Shown: positions 18,044-29,273 of the stretch, piece by piece | Numbering within the stretch: the stretch's first letter is position 1 | How the letters are laid out: each line of letters starts with the position of its first letter | NCBI RefSeq assembly: GCF_001050115.1 | Contig: NZ_CP012024.1 | Location: 476,001-540,000, forward strand | From: Bacillus smithii | GTDB lineage: Bacteria; Bacillota; Bacilli; Bacillales; DSM-4216 | DNA length: 64,000 bases | Reading direction: 5' to 3' | The notes under the pieces: generated by a model | Database searches by the model: none | What the model saw: the letters and a program-made list of their open reading frames with translations, nothing else | Told to the model about the DNA's origin: nothing | Program-made: the position numbers and the translations under genes

Positions 18044-19228
18044 ATGTCCAAACTTTTTATGTTTGAAAAACCGATTGGAATGAGGGATACGCTTCCTCAT
18101 ATATACGAAACAAAGAAAAAAATAAAAGATCAAATTGGCCGAGAATTTAAACTGGCCGGCTATCAATTTATTGAAACTCCTGCTTTGGAATATTATGAAA
18201 CGGTCGGTACGGCTTCGGCCATTTTGGATCAACAGCTTTTTAAATTGCTGGATCAACAAGGACACACGCTTGTTCTGAGGCCGGATATGACCACGCCGAT
18301 CGCACGGATGGCGGCATCGAAACTTTTAAAAGAACAGATTCCGATTCGCCTTGCTTATTGCACCAATGTTTACAGGGCGCAGCAGCGCGAAGGGGGGAGG
18401 GCGGCCGAATTCGAACAGATCGGCATTGAAAACATTGGCGATCCGACCATCAGCGCAGATGGGGAAATCATTGCTCTGCTTGTTTCTTCTTTGAAAAAAA
18501 CAGGTTTGAAGCATTTTCAAATTTCAATCGGCCATATCGGCTTTGTACGGAATTTGTTTCAGCAAATTCTCGGAACTGAAGAAAGAGCAAGCGTTTTGCA
18601 AAGCTATTTATATGAAAAAAATTATGTTGGCTATAAAGAACACGTAAAGCAACTCTCGCTTTCGTCCATTGACAAACAGCGCCTGTTAAACATTTTAAAC
18701 ATGAGAGGAACTGAAAATGTTCTTCAAGAGGCCATTTCCCTCACGGAAGACGGGAAAGGACAGGAAGCAATTGATGAGCTTAAACAGCTTTGGCTTGTAT
18801 TGAAGGATCATGGAGTGGAATCGTTTGTCAAATTTGATCTTTCGCTTGTGAGCCATATGAGCTATTATACGGGAATTCTGTTTGAAATATATGCGGAAGG
18901 TGTAGGATATCCTATCGGAAATGGCGGGCGGTACAACAATCTATTAGAAAAATTCGGATTCCCGACAAGCGCTACTGGTTTTGGAATCCGTCTCGATTTC
19001 CTTTTGGAAGCTATTGGAGAGTTGTCCGAGGAAGAGCCGCTGCAATGCGTTTTGTTCAGCAAAGAACGGCGCAAGGAAGCGATTGATTTTGCTAAATCCC
19101 TTCAAGAGAAAGGGGAAAGAACGGTGCTTCAAGACATTTCCGGCGTTCAAGATGTGGATCGTTTTACCGCCAAATTCAGTAAAGTTCATTTTTATATTGG
19201 GACGCCGAAAACGGAGGTGGAAGAATGA
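18044..19228 (+). CDS. hisZ: ATP phosphoribosyltransferase regulatory subunit HisZ
   Basis: Catalytically inactive histidyl-tRNA-synthetase-like protein that pairs with short HisG to form the first, feedback-controlled enzyme of histidine synthesis. At 394 residues from the ATG at 18044, it keeps the class II synthetase-like motifs ([11 protein letters not shown], and [19 protein letters not shown]). A GTG at 18032 is also in frame, but AGGTGATC at 18030-18037 is better read as the Shine-Dalgarno for 18044. First of eight his genes; its stop overlaps hisG as ATGA. Confidence 0.94.
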   Translation: MSKLFMFEKPIGMRDTLPHIYETKKKIKDQIGREFKLAGYQFIETPALEYYETVGTASAILDQQLFKLLDQQGHTLVLRPDMTTPIARMAASKLLKEQIPIRLAYCTNVYRAQQREGGRAAEFEQIGIENIGDPTISADGEIIALLVSSLKKTGLKHFQISIGHIGFVRNLFQQILGTEERASVLQSYLYEKNYVGYKEHVKQLSLSSIDKQRLLNILNMRGTENVLQEAISLTEDGKGQEAIDELKQLWLVLKDHGVESFVKFDLSLVSHMSYYTGILFEIYAEGVGYPIGNGGRYNNLLEKFGFPTSATGFGIRLDFLLEAIGELSEEEPLQCVLFSKERRKEAIDFAKSLQEKGERTVLQDISGVQDVDRFTAKFSKVHFYIGTPKTEVEE

Positions 19229-19866
19229 ACGATACGCCATTAATCATTGCCATGCCGAAGGGGCGGATTTTTCATGAAGCAGCGGAGCTTTTGAGAAAGG
19301 CAGGCTATCAGCTTCCTCCGGAATTTGATGAATCGAGGAAGTTAATTGTCGATGTCCCGGAGGAGAATCTGCAGTTTATTTTGGCTAAGCCGATGGACGT
19401 CCCTACCTATGTGGAGCATGGTGTGGCTGACTTGGGGATTGCCGGCAAAGACGTCATGTTGGAAGAAGAACGAGATGTCTATGAGTTGTTGGATTTAAAA
19501 ATCAGCCCTTGCTATCTTGCCGTTGCCGGTCTGCCCAATACGAAAATGAACGAGGTTGCTCCTAAAATTGCCACGAAATACCCGAACGTGGCATCCAGCT
19601 ACTTCCGCGAACAAGGAGAGCAAGTGGAAATCATCAAACTAAATGGTTCGATCGAACTGGCACCGATTGTCGGGTTAGCCGATCGAATTGTCGATATCGT
19701 CTCGACAGGACGTACGTTAAAAGAAAACGGTTTGGTAGAGTATGAGCATATTGTGGATGTTACTTCACGGCTGATCGTGAATCCAGTCAGCTATCGTATA
19801 AAAGATGCGGCGATTGAACAAATAGTCGACCGCCTGAGTCGGGTGATTTCAGAGAAAGTGGTGTGA
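19225..19866 (+). CDS. hisG: ATP phosphoribosyltransferase, short form
   Basis: Catalyses ATP + PRPP to phosphoribosyl-ATP, the committed step of histidine synthesis. The 213-residue length without a C-terminal ACT-like domain marks the short form, which needs HisZ for activity. Signatures: AMPKGRIF at the start, DLGIAGKDV near residue 73 and the PRPP-binding [17 protein letters not shown] near 150. Overlaps hisZ by 4 nt. Confidence 0.96.
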   Translation: MNDTPLIIAMPKGRIFHEAAELLRKAGYQLPPEFDESRKLIVDVPEENLQFILAKPMDVPTYVEHGVADLGIAGKDVMLEEERDVYELLDLKISPCYLAVAGLPNTKMNEVAPKIATKYPNVASSYFREQGEQVEIIKLNGSIELAPIVGLADRIVDIVSTGRTLKENGLVEYEHIVDVTSRLIVNPVSYRIKDAAIEQIVDRLSRVISEKVV

Positions 19867-19871
19867 TCGAT

Positions 19872-21155
19872 ATGAGAATACAAAAGGTGACAGATGATAT
19901 ATCTATTCAGCGATCCGTGGACAACGGAACCGAAGAACAACGAAAGATCGTTTTGGAGATTTTGGAATCCGTCCGCCGAGAAGGGGATCGGGCTCTTCTT
20001 GCTTATACGGAAACATTTGACGGAATCAAACTCGATCGGATGCGAGTGTCCGAAGAAGAGATCCATGAAGCGATCCAAAGTTTTGATCCAAAATTGCTGA
20101 AAGTATTGGAGGAAGCGGCAAAGAACATCCGCCGTTTTCACGAAAAACAACGAAGAGAAACTTGGATTACTCAAGATGAAAACGGGACCATTCTTGGTCA
20201 GAAGTTTACACCGCTCGATTCCGTTGGTGTATACGTCCCGGGGGGAACAGCGGCCTATCCATCGTCTGTTCTCATGAACGTGCTGCCAGCTAAAGTAGCC
20301 GGCGTAAAAAGAATTGTGATGGTGTCTCCTCCCGATCAAAACGGCAAGCTTCCTGCGGGCGTTCTGGCTGCGGCCCATATAGCCGGCGTGGAGGAAATAT
20401 GGAAGGTAGGGGGAGCCCAAGCGATCGCAGCTCTTGCTTATGGAACTGAATCGATCCAACCTGTTGATAAAATTGTCGGACCGGGAAATATTTATGTCGC
20501 TCTCGCCAAAAGAGAAGTGTTTGGCAAGGTGGATATTGATATGATTGCTGGGCCGAGTGAAATTGCCGTGCTGGCAGATGACACAGCCTTGCCTCATGAA
20601 GTGGCCGCTGATCTTTTATCGCAAGCCGAACATGATCCGAGAGCAACCAGTGTTCTGGTAACGACATCCCGGACGCTTGCGGAAGAAACCGCACGTGAAG
20701 TGGAAAAACAGCTGGAACAGCTCCCGAGAAAAGAAATTGCAAAACAATCGATTGATGAATATGGAGTCATTTATCTTGCTCCCACCATGGAAAAAGCGAT
20801 TGAAGTGGTGAATCAAATTGCGCCAGAGCATTTGGAAATTGTCGCTAGAAATGCGCTCGAATTGGTTCCGATGATCCGCCATGCCGGAGCTATTTTTGTC
20901 GGAAGATTCAGTTCAGAGCCTGTTGGCGACTATTTTGCAGGTCCAAATCATGTCTTGCCGACTAATGGGACGGCTCGTTTTTCCAGTCCTTTAAATGTGG
21001 ATGAGTTTATAAAGAAGTCGAGCATTATTTATTACAGTGAAACGTCCTTCCGGCAAAATGCAGAAAAAATTGCTGCTTTTGCTCGCCTTGAAGGATTGGA
21101 GGCTCATGCCCGCGCAATAGAATCCAGGTTGAAAAAACCGGTTAGACCTGAGTGA
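19872..21155 (+). CDS. hisD: Histidinol dehydrogenase
   Basis: Zinc enzyme oxidising histidinol to histidine in two NAD-dependent steps, the end of the pathway. Recognised by YVPGGTAAYPSSVLMN, VGGAQAIAALAYGT, VGPGNIYVALAKR and DMIAGPSE, and by the HEVAADLLSQAEHDP metal/catalytic region. The ATG at 19872 gives 427 residues, the length I expect for the family; a GTG at 19863 overlapping the hisG stop is an alternative that adds three residues. Third gene of the operon. Confidence 0.95.
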   Translation: MRIQKVTDDISIQRSVDNGTEEQRKIVLEILESVRREGDRALLAYTETFDGIKLDRMRVSEEEIHEAIQSFDPKLLKVLEEAAKNIRRFHEKQRRETWITQDENGTILGQKFTPLDSVGVYVPGGTAAYPSSVLMNVLPAKVAGVKRIVMVSPPDQNGKLPAGVLAAAHIAGVEEIWKVGGAQAIAALAYGTESIQPVDKIVGPGNIYVALAKREVFGKVDIDMIAGPSEIAVLADDTALPHEVAADLLSQAEHDPRATSVLVTTSRTLAEETAREVEKQLEQLPRKEIAKQSIDEYGVIYLAPTMEKAIEVVNQIAPEHLEIVARNALELVPMIRHAGAIFVGRFSSEPVGDYFAGPNHVLPTNGTARFSSPLNVDEFIKKSSIIYYSETSFRQNAEKIAAFARLEGLEAHARAIESRLKKPVRPE

Positions 21156-21166
21156 GGGGGAGACAA

Positions 21167-21760
21167 ATGGAAATCAGACGATATGCAGAAATCAGCCGCA
21201 AGACGAACGAAACCGATATCCAATTAGCCTTTGACATTGACGGAGAGGGAAGGGCCGATCTTGATACAAATGTTCCGTTTTTGACTCACATGCTTGATTT
21301 ATTCACAAAACACGGCCAATTCAATTTAACCGTCAAAGCAAAGGGCGATATTGAAATAGATGACCACCATACGACAGAAGACATCGGCATTTGTCTTGGC
21401 AGCGCCTTGAGAGAAGCGCTTGGCGACAAGAAAGGGATCAAACGCTACGGAAACGCTTTTGTTCCAATGGACGAAGCGCTGGCGCAAGTGGTGGTCGATT
21501 TAAGCAATCGCCCTCATTTTGAAATGCGCGGAGAACTTCCGAGCAGTCGGGTTGGAACATTTGATACGGAGCTGGTGCATGAATTTTTATGGAAATTCGC
21601 ATTGGAAGCACGGATGAATTTGCATGTGATCCTCCATTATGGGGCGAATACCCATCATATGATCGAAGCCGTTTTTAAAGCGCTGGGAAGAGCGCTTGAT
21701 GAAGCGACCATGTTGGATCCCCGTGTAAAAGGAATTCCTTCAACGAAAGGGGTTTTGTAG
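21167..21760 (+). CDS. hisB: Imidazoleglycerol-phosphate dehydratase
   Basis: Mn-dependent dehydratase giving imidazole-acetol phosphate. A monofunctional 197-residue form, lacking the histidinol-phosphatase half found in enterobacteria. Contains both His-rich metal motifs, DDHHTTEDIGICLG and NTHHMIEAVFKALGRA. The ATG at 21167 is preceded by GAGGGGGAG (21154-21162); the longer frame start at 21152 lies before this site and is rejected. Confidence 0.96.
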   Translation: MEIRRYAEISRKTNETDIQLAFDIDGEGRADLDTNVPFLTHMLDLFTKHGQFNLTVKAKGDIEIDDHHTTEDIGICLGSALREALGDKKGIKRYGNAFVPMDEALAQVVVDLSNRPHFEMRGELPSSRVGTFDTELVHEFLWKFALEARMNLHVILHYGANTHHMIEAVFKALGRALDEATMLDPRVKGIPSTKGVL

Positions 21761-21763
21761 AGC

Positions 21764-22399
21764 ATGATCGGAGTGATTGATTATGGAATGGGGAATCTTT
21801 TCAGTGTTTCAAAAGCGTTGGAGCGTTTAGAGGCCCCTTACATACTTTCTTCTAAAGAAAGTGAACTGGAAAAAACGGATGGACTTATTTTGCCCGGAGT
21901 AGGGGCGTTTAAAGATGCGATGAAACGTCTGCGAGAAACAGGGCTCGCTTCCTTTTTGCAAGAGTATACGAAAACCGGCCGGCCGCTGCTTGGCATTTGC
22001 CTTGGCATGCAGCTGCTTTTTGAGGAAAGCGAGGAAAACGGTCTTGAAGAGGGGCTTGGCTTGTTAAAAGGAAGAGTGACACGCATTCCTTCCGACAATG
22101 GAAAAGAAACTTTTAAAATTCCGCATATGGGCTGGAACAGGCTCAGCTTTCATCAAGCGTCTCCGATTACAAACGGCGTGGAGGAAGGGTTCGTTTATTT
22201 TGTCCATTCCTACTATGCCAGCAGCTTAGAGGAAAACACATTGATTGCCAGTGCGGACTATAACGTTCAAATACCGGCCATTGTGGCAAAAGAAAATATT
22301 TATGGCATGCAGTTTCATCCGGAAAAAAGCGGCAAGACGGGCATGGGACTTTTAAAAAACTTTACGGAAATGATGGAAAGGTCGGGTGCTGAGCAATGA
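21764..22399 (+). CDS. hisH: Imidazole glycerol phosphate synthase, glutaminase subunit
   Basis: Class I glutamine amidotransferase that feeds ammonia to HisF. The nucleophile Cys is in [12 protein letters not shown] (about residue 80) and the His/Glu pair in MQFHPEKSG near residue 185. The 211-residue size is standard. Starts 4 nt after hisB and overlaps hisA by 4 nt. Confidence 0.96.
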   Translation: MIGVIDYGMGNLFSVSKALERLEAPYILSSKESELEKTDGLILPGVGAFKDAMKRLRETGLASFLQEYTKTGRPLLGICLGMQLLFEESEENGLEEGLGLLKGRVTRIPSDNGKETFKIPHMGWNRLSFHQASPITNGVEEGFVYFVHSYYASSLEENTLIASADYNVQIPAIVAKENIYGMQFHPEKSGKTGMGLLKNFTEMMERSGAEQ

Positions 22400-23127
22400 G
22401 TTTCACCATCTATCCAGCCATTGATATGAGAGGGGGCAAATGCGTTCGCCTTCTTCAAGGAGATTATGACAAAGAAACCGTTTATGGTGATTCTCCTTTC
22501 GAGATGGCGAAGAAATTTGTAGATCAAGGAGCGGCATGGATCCATATGGTCGATCTGGATGGCGCCAAAGATGGAACGCGAATCAATGACCGCTATGTTC
22601 TGGAAGCGGCTCAAAAGTTTCCGGCGAAAGTGCAAGTTGGCGGCGGCATCCGGTCGGAACGAGATGTGATCCATTATTTGGAAAACGGAGTGGATCGGGT
22701 GATCATCGGCAGTATGGCCGTTTCGAATCCGGATTTGGTTCTTGAATTGGTTCGAACATATGGATCCAAAATTGCCGTTGGCCTCGACGCAAAAGATGGA
22801 TATGTGGCCGTTCACGGCTGGCTGGAAACTTCCCAAATTAAAGCAGTCGAATTGGGAAAACGGCTGGCAGAAGGCGGGGTAGAAACGTTTATTTTTACGG
22901 ATATTGCGACGGATGGCATGCTGTCCGGCCCCAATATAGAGGCAGCGGTGGAATTGGCGAAAGCAACAGGTAAACAAGTCATTGCTTCCGGCGGAGTCCG
23001 TTCCATCTCTGATTTGCAAGCTTTAAAGGCTTATGAGAATGAAGGCGTGTCCGGTGCGATTGTCGGCAAAGCCATTTATACCGGACAATTTTCACTGCAG
23101 GAAGCGCTGGAAGAGGTGGAAAGATGA
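22396..23127 (+). CDS. hisA: ProFAR isomerase
   Basis: (beta/alpha)8-barrel isomerase for 5'-ProFAR to PRFAR. The N-terminal [12 protein letters not shown] carries the first catalytic Asp; the second lies in [10 protein letters not shown], and the phosphate-binding loops are VGGGIRS and ASGGVRS. 243 residues. Overlaps hisH and hisF by 4 nt each. Confidence 0.96.
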   Translation: MSFTIYPAIDMRGGKCVRLLQGDYDKETVYGDSPFEMAKKFVDQGAAWIHMVDLDGAKDGTRINDRYVLEAAQKFPAKVQVGGGIRSERDVIHYLENGVDRVIIGSMAVSNPDLVLELVRTYGSKIAVGLDAKDGYVAVHGWLETSQIKAVELGKRLAEGGVETFIFTDIATDGMLSGPNIEAAVELAKATGKQVIASGGVRSISDLQALKAYENEGVSGAIVGKAIYTGQFSLQEALEEVER

Positions 23128-23882
23128 TCACAAAACGGATTATCCCTTGTTTGGATGTAAAAGATGGAAGAGTGGTGAAAGGAATTCAATTTGTTCAGCT
23201 TCGCGATGCAGGCGATCCGGTTGAGTTGGCGCGTGTTTATGATGAACAAGGTGCCGATGAACTGGTTTTTTTAGATATTTCCGCTTCTCATGAGGGCAGG
23301 AAGACGATGGTTGATGTTGTCAAAGCCGTCGCCTCCGAACTGGCTATTCCTTTTACCGTTGGCGGCGGGATCCATTCGCTGGACGATATGAAAAAGATTT
23401 TGCGTGCAGGTGCCGATAAAGTTTCTTTAAACACGGCTGCTGTCAATCATCCTTCTTTGATTACCGAAGGAGCAGAATATTTTGGATCACAATGCATTGT
23501 CGTGGCCATCGATGCCAAATATGACGCAGAACTAGGTTCTTGGCGGGTGTATACGCATGGAGGAAGAAAAGCCACTGAAAAAGAAGTCGTCTCTTGGGCT
23601 AAAGAAGCAGTAGAAAGAGGAGCCGGCGAAATTTTGTTGACGAGCATGGATTCGGATGGTGAAAAGAAAGGGTACGACGTTGCGTTAACGAAAGCGGTTA
23701 GTGAAGCTGTCACGGTACCGGTCATTGCTTCGGGAGGCGCCGGGAAAAAAGAAGATTTCTTGGAAATACTGACGGAGGGAAAAGCAGACGCTGCCCTTGC
23801 CGCCTCGATTTTCCATTATAAAGAAACAAGCGTGCAGGAAGTAAAACACTTTTTGCAACTCCAAGGAGTGGATATAAGATGA
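23124..23882 (+). CDS. hisF: Imidazole glycerol phosphate synthase, cyclase subunit
   Basis: Barrel enzyme that uses ammonia from HisH to make imidazole-glycerol phosphate and AICAR. Catalytic Asp in [15 protein letters not shown] (about residue 11) and in VVAIDAKYD (about 130); phosphate loops VGGGIHS and ASGGAGK. Standard 252 residues. Translationally overlapped with both neighbours. Confidence 0.97.
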   Translation: MITKRIIPCLDVKDGRVVKGIQFVQLRDAGDPVELARVYDEQGADELVFLDISASHEGRKTMVDVVKAVASELAIPFTVGGGIHSLDDMKKILRAGADKVSLNTAAVNHPSLITEGAEYFGSQCIVVAIDAKYDAELGSWRVYTHGGRKATEKEVVSWAKEAVERGAGEILLTSMDSDGEKKGYDVALTKAVSEAVTVPVIASGGAGKKEDFLEILTEGKADAALAASIFHYKETSVQEVKHFLQLQGVDIR

Positions 23883-24535
23883 CAGAATTATCAATCGATC
23901 AACTTGTTTTTGATGAAAAAGGATTGATTCCGGCAATCGTTCAAGATGTGAATACAAAAGAAGTGCTCACGTTGGCTTACATGAATAAACAATCTCTGCA
24001 AAAAACGTTGGAAACGGGAGAAACTTGGTTTTACAGCCGTTCCCGCCAAACACTTTGGCACAAAGGCGAAACGAGCGGAAATACCCAAAAAGTGGTGAAA
24101 ATGAAATGGGATTGCGACCGGGATGCTGTGCTCGTTCTGGTAGAACCGAACGGTCCTGCATGCCATAACGGCACGGATAGTTGTTTTGTGGACGAGTTTT
24201 ACGGGGGAGAAAATCAGATCGCTTCTTATGCTATTTTGTCCGAATTGGAACAAGTGATTGCAAAACGGGATGAAGAACGTCCGGAAGGGGCTTATACCAC
24301 CTATTTATTTGAAAAGGGCGTCGATAAAATTTTAAAGAAAGTCGGGGAAGAAGCGTCCGAAGTCATCATTGCCGCTAAAAACCGCAGCCATGAAGAATTG
24401 CGCTGGGAAGCAGCTGATTTGATTTATCACCTTCTTGTGCTGCTTCGAGAACAGCGATTGCCGCTTCAAGACGTCTTGGCTGTTTTGGAAAAAAGACACG
24501 AAGAAAAATCAAGAAAAAATAATGAAAATAAGTGA
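23879..24535 (+). CDS. hisI: Bifunctional phosphoribosyl-AMP cyclohydrolase / phosphoribosyl-ATP pyrophosphatase
   Basis: HisIE fusion for pathway steps 2 and 3. The N-terminal half (to about residue 110) holds the Zn/Mg cyclohydrolase motifs [11 protein letters not shown] and CHNGTDSCF; the C-terminal half (about 115-210) holds the MazG-like pyrophosphatase acidic motif [15 protein letters not shown]. 218 residues. Last gene of the his operon, followed at once by a terminator, so the unit is a complete hisZGDBHAFI set except for hisC and the histidinol phosphatase, which must lie elsewhere. Confidence 0.96.
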   Translation: MTELSIDQLVFDEKGLIPAIVQDVNTKEVLTLAYMNKQSLQKTLETGETWFYSRSRQTLWHKGETSGNTQKVVKMKWDCDRDAVLVLVEPNGPACHNGTDSCFVDEFYGGENQIASYAILSELEQVIAKRDEERPEGAYTTYLFEKGVDKILKKVGEEASEVIIAAKNRSHEELRWEAADLIYHLLVLLREQRLPLQDVLAVLEKRHEEKSRKNNENK

Positions 24536-24538
24536 ATA

Positions 24539-24566
24539 TAAGCTGGCCGAGGGGCCGGCTTATTTT
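24539..24566 (+). terminator. Terminator of the his operon
   Basis: A 10-bp stem TAAGCTGGCC/GGCCGGCTTA (one G-T pair) with a GAGG loop, followed by TTTT, 3 bp after the hisI stop. Confidence 0.8.
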
Positions 24567-24720
24567 GCGCTGTTTCTTTCCGGAAAGAATATTAGTTGAC
24601 TAAAAAGCGTTAAATAAACATTTGAAAACAGGCTTTTAATATTACAGATCGCCATATTTCGTCAGAGTTTGATATATGATATACTACTGTAGTTAATTAA
24701 GTACGTTTTGGAGGACATTT

Positions 24721-26247
24721 ATGAGAAAAGGCTCAAATATAGAAGATGAGAAAGGGAAAATCCTTTCCTTCATCCCTACCGGTGAATATTACTTTAAAAA
24801 AGGATTAAAGGCATATAGACAAAGAAATTTAAATAAAGCAAAAAAATATTTTTCACGAGCATTTGAGTTGGAGCCTCTAGAACCTGTGATAGCCTGCCAA
24901 TTAGCAATTGTGGAAACGGAACTGGGCAATTACGAAGAGTCTAATCGGTTGCTCATCATGATAGCGAATGATTTGGATCCGTTTATGAATGAAGTTCATT
25001 ATTTTCTGGCAAATAACTACGCCCATATGGGGATGTTTCAAGAAGCGTTCAAACATGTGAATGAATATTTGCAAAAAGATCCTGACGGGGAATTCAGCGA
25101 GGATGCCGAAGATTTGCTGGAAGTGATTCAAATGGATGCGGAAGAAGCGGAAGACGTACTCATTGTTCAAGATGAGCTGATATCGCTGCAGGAAGAAGCG
25201 CGCAATTTATTGGAAGCCGGACAATTTGAAGCGGCGATTGAAGTTTTAAACAAAATCATTGACAACTATCCGGAATTTTGGGCAGCGTATAATAATCTTT
25301 CTTTGGCCTATTATTATTTAGGAAAAACGGATAAAGCGTTTGAAGTGATTGACAATGTATTGGAGAAAAGCCCCGGCAACCTTCACGCGCTTTGCAACAC
25401 CGCCGTGTTTATGTACTATGGGAGAAATGAAGAAGAACTGCAGAAGATCATCGCCACGCTTCAAAAAGTGCGGCCAATCCTGATGGAGCATCAATACAAG
25501 CTAGGTACGACTTTTGCATTAGTGGGCCGGTACGAAGAGTCGTATTTTTGGCTGAAAAACCTCTATAAAAAAGGGTTTGATGGGGATGTGAATTTTTATT
25601 ACTGGCTTTCGTATGCCGCTCATCACACCGGCCATCACAAAACGGCCCGTGCGGCTTGGGAACAAGTGCTGCAGATGGCGCCGGAAAAAGACGGTTTGGA
25701 GCCTTGGAATGAAGAAGATTTTCATTTTCATCAAGGGATAGAAAATGTACCATCTTCCATCATCAAAAGATTAAACAGCGAATATATAGAAGAACGGCTT
25801 TTTGGCATGTTTTTGCTTTCATTACGGGAGGATAAAAAAGCCATCACAGCGGATCCAAGCTTTTGTGATATTGAAAATTTAACCTTTCAAGAAAAGATTT
25901 ATTTAGCTAAAGTGCTGGACATGGAATTGAAACCGATGGATGCAAGCCCCGCCATTGAAATAGGACATGGAACAGCGCAAATATTGTATGAACGTTTCCG
26001 GCCGATAGGAATCGAACAAATCGGTGTTTATTTGCTATGGTTTTCTTTTTTTGCCTCCATTCTTACAAAACGCCCAAGACTGCAAAAAAAAGAGGCGTAT
26101 GCTGCAGCGATTGAATACATTTGGAAAAAACTGCGGCATCAAAAAGCGTCTCAAAAAGAAGTGGCTGAAATTTATCATATCTCTCCCGCCACTTTGCGTC
26201 GATACATTCAAGCCATCAAAAAAGAAGTCTCCGGTATAAGCATATAG
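24721..26247 (+). CDS. yvcD: TPR-repeat protein YvcD with C-terminal helix-turn-helix
   Basis: A 508-residue soluble protein made of tetratricopeptide repeats (for example EYYFKKGLKAYRQRNLNKA at residues 23-41 and AAYNNLSLAYYYLGKTDKAF further on). It ends in a helix-turn-helix-like segment, SQKEVAEIYHISPATLRRYI. It is the positional orthologue of B. subtilis yvcD, between hisI and trxB. No biochemical role is known to me; TPRs imply protein binding and the C-terminal motif implies possible DNA binding. SD TTGGAGGA precedes the ATG. A TATACT hexamer at 24680-24685 may be its -10 box. Confidence 0.85.
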   Translation: MRKGSNIEDEKGKILSFIPTGEYYFKKGLKAYRQRNLNKAKKYFSRAFELEPLEPVIACQLAIVETELGNYEESNRLLIMIANDLDPFMNEVHYFLANNYAHMGMFQEAFKHVNEYLQKDPDGEFSEDAEDLLEVIQMDAEEAEDVLIVQDELISLQEEARNLLEAGQFEAAIEVLNKIIDNYPEFWAAYNNLSLAYYYLGKTDKAFEVIDNVLEKSPGNLHALCNTAVFMYYGRNEEELQKIIATLQKVRPILMEHQYKLGTTFALVGRYEESYFWLKNLYKKGFDGDVNFYYWLSYAAHHTGHHKTARAAWEQVLQMAPEKDGLEPWNEEDFHFHQGIENVPSSIIKRLNSEYIEERLFGMFLLSLREDKKAITADPSFCDIENLTFQEKIYLAKVLDMELKPMDASPAIEIGHGTAQILYERFRPIGIEQIGVYLLWFSFFASILTKRPRLQKKEAYAAAIEYIWKKLRHQKASQKEVAEIYHISPATLRRYIQAIKKEVSGISI

Positions 26248-26424
26248 TTGGACGCAATTTCTTTTGTCTTATAGGATAGAGATAGCAGGAGATAATAAAG
26301 CAAAGATGAATGCTTCAATAGTAAATTTGGATTACTTGCTTATCAGTCTCTGTAAACGCGAGAGCACGATTTGACTCTCAGTCTCGAATAAACGTCTTTC
26401 GGAACAAAAAATATGTACAAATGA

Positions 26425-27390
<966 letters not shown>

Positions 27391-27510
27391 TAAGGGAATA
27401 TTTGTTAATCTTCATAAAAGATTAATTATGTTGTAATCAATCTGCAACAATGATGCTGTATAGTAAAGACAGATGAAATTCCCCTCTTTTTTAAAAGAAT
27501 CCCTTTTTGA

Positions 27511-27539
27511 AACACAGGTGTTGCTGCCTGTGTTTTTTT
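27511..27539 (+). terminator. Terminator downstream of trxB
   Basis: AACACAGG/CCTGTGTT stem (8 bp) with a TGTTGCTG loop and a run of seven T. Confidence 0.88.
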
Positions 27540-27619
27540 CTTAGAAAAAATATCGGTTTTGCATTTGAATTGAGTACCTGCCTTCATTCATAGTATAATA
27601 AAAAGAATAAGGTGGAACT

Positions 27620-27696
27620 TAGTTGACCGCATATAGGGGCAGTTGCTCCAGTCTTAGGACTTATAGTCTTCTAGTCAAGAGTGCCCCTTAGTGCGG
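27620..27696 (+). repeat. Structured repeat, copy 4, 5'-truncated (array B)
   Basis: Begins within the linker (AGTTGACC) and retains the long-range helix: CCGCATATAGGGGCA pairs with TGCCCCTTAGTGCGG across a diverged interior. The first hairpin is missing. It runs directly into copy 5. Confidence 0.75.
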
Positions 27697-27840
27697 GATA
27701 AAGTGAAACTTCCATCAGCGGTGCTTCACGACCCCTGATGGTTAGTAGAACCAATCGGGCACATAGGGGCAGTTGTCCCCAAGTTTACAGCTTTTCGTTT
27801 CCTTCAAAACAAGAGAAGGACTTACTGCCCCTTGGTGCGG
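27697..27840 (+). repeat. Structured repeat, copy 5, complete (array B)
   Basis: A 144-bp unit with the same GATAAAGTGAAACTT opening and GTGCGG end as copy 2. The first hairpin is CCATCAG...CTGATGG, where array A has CCATCCG...CGGATGG, a compensated pair change. The outer helix is GCAC/GTGC where array A has GCAT/ATGC, again compensated. The interior loop is unrelated in sequence. It ends 48 bp before the yvcI-type gene. Confidence 0.85.
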
Positions 27841-27888
27841 GGAAAAGATAACAGAAAAACGGTTTTCAGCGGCCATTGAGGTGAGAAC

Positions 27889-28347
27889 ATGCAACGAGTA
27901 ACAAATTGCCTATTAATAAAAGATGAAAAAGTGCTGCTTCTGCAAAAACCGCGCAGAGGATGGTGGGTGGCTCCCGGTGGAAAAATGGAATCAGGCGAAT
28001 CCATTAAAGAAGCGGTCATCCGTGAATTTCGGGAAGAGACCGGCATCTACCTTCGAAATCCGAATGTAAAAGGGATCTTTACCATTCTGATAAAAGAAGG
28101 AGAAAAAATCACTTCAGAATGGATGTTGTTTACTTTTTTCGCTACAGAAAGCGAGGGATTATCCCTTAAGACATCCGAAGAAGGAAACCTTGCCTGGCAT
28201 CCGATTGACTCCATTCATACGCTGCCGATGGCGGAAGGGGACCGGCATATTTTGGATTATATGATTCACGGAAAAGGAATGATTTACGGAACCTTTACAT
28301 ACACGCCTGATTTTCAACTGTTATCCTATCGTTTAGATCCAAGTTAA
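27889..28347 (+). CDS. yvcI: Nudix hydrolase YvcI
   Basis: A 152-residue MutT/Nudix protein with a complete Nudix box: [18 protein letters not shown] followed by REETGI. Such enzymes hydrolyse nucleoside diphosphate derivatives; the substrate here is unknown. First gene of the conserved yvcI-rapZ-glmR-whiA-crh cluster, 17 bp before rapZ. SD TGAGGTGAG. The structured repeat array B lies directly upstream, so the leader of this operon may contain it. Confidence 0.92.
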   Translation: MQRVTNCLLIKDEKVLLLQKPRRGWWVAPGGKMESGESIKEAVIREFREETGIYLRNPNVKGIFTILIKEGEKITSEWMLFTFFATESEGLSLKTSEEGNLAWHPIDSIHTLPMAEGDRHILDYMIHGKGMIYGTFTYTPDFQLLSYRLDPS

Positions 28348-28364
28348 ATGAAGGGGGTTCCACG

Positions 28365-29273
28365 ATGAGCTCACAGTCAAAAACAACGGATATCCAATTA
28401 GTCATTATTACTGGAATGTCGGGGGCGGGAAAAACAGTTGCCATCCAAAGTTTCGAAGATCTTGGCTATTATTGTGTAGATAATCTTCCGCCTACACTGT
28501 TGCCGAAATTTTTGGAACTCATGAAAGACACTGGTCATAAAATAAACAAAGCTGCTATTGTTATGGATCTAAGGGGCAGAGACTTTTTTGAACATTTGTT
28601 TAAAGCGTTGGATGACATGGCAGAGATTGATTGGGTCAGCCCGCAAATCTTGTTTTTAGATGCCGATGATTCTGTTCTTGTGCGCCGTTATAAAGAAACG
28701 CGTCGATCGCACCCGCTGGCTCCTTCGGGACTGCCTCTTGAAGGTATTCAGCAGGAAAGAAAGCTGTTGGAAGATTTGAAGGGTCGTGCTCAGCTGATTT
28801 ACAATACTTCCAATATGAAACCGAAAGACTTGCGGGATAAGATCATAACAGAATTTTCCGCGAATAAACAGTCGATTTTTACTGTGAATGTCATGTCATT
28901 TGGATTTAAACACGGAATTCCTATTGATGCGGATCTGGTGTTTGACGTTCGATTTTTGCCGAATCCGTACTACATTGACCATATGCGAAAAAAAACAGGC
29001 ATGGATGATGAAGTGTATAATTATGTGCTCAAATGGAGCGATACACAAAAATTTTTAGGAAAAGTAACCGATTTGCTTGCTTTTATGCTTCCTCATTACA
29101 AGAGGGAAGGAAAACGCCAGGTGGTTATTGCCATAGGATGTACCGGAGGGCAGCATCGCTCTGTTGCACTGGCTGAATATATCGGCCATTATTTTGAAAA
29201 AGACTACCAAACACGCATCAGCCATCGCGATATTAAAAAAGAAAGGAAAGGACAACATGAATCCTGCTTCTGA
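28365..29273 (+). CDS. rapZ: RapZ/YvcJ-family nucleotide-binding adapter
   Basis: P-loop protein ([10 protein letters not shown] near residue 17) with the second nucleotide motif FLDADDSVL and the conserved C-terminal domain ([15 protein letters not shown]). In enterobacteria RapZ is an RNase adapter controlling glucosamine-6-P synthase; in Bacillus YvcJ is a GTP/ATP-binding protein linked to competence, so RNA binding here is uncertain. 302 residues. The 3' end overlaps glmR by 17 nt in a different frame. Confidence 0.93.
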   Translation: MSSQSKTTDIQLVIITGMSGAGKTVAIQSFEDLGYYCVDNLPPTLLPKFLELMKDTGHKINKAAIVMDLRGRDFFEHLFKALDDMAEIDWVSPQILFLDADDSVLVRRYKETRRSHPLAPSGLPLEGIQQERKLLEDLKGRAQLIYNTSNMKPKDLRDKIITEFSANKQSIFTVNVMSFGFKHGIPIDADLVFDVRFLPNPYYIDHMRKKTGMDDEVYNYVLKWSDTQKFLGKVTDLLAFMLPHYKREGKRQVVIAIGCTGGQHRSVALAEYIGHYFEKDYQTRISHRDIKKERKGQHESCF

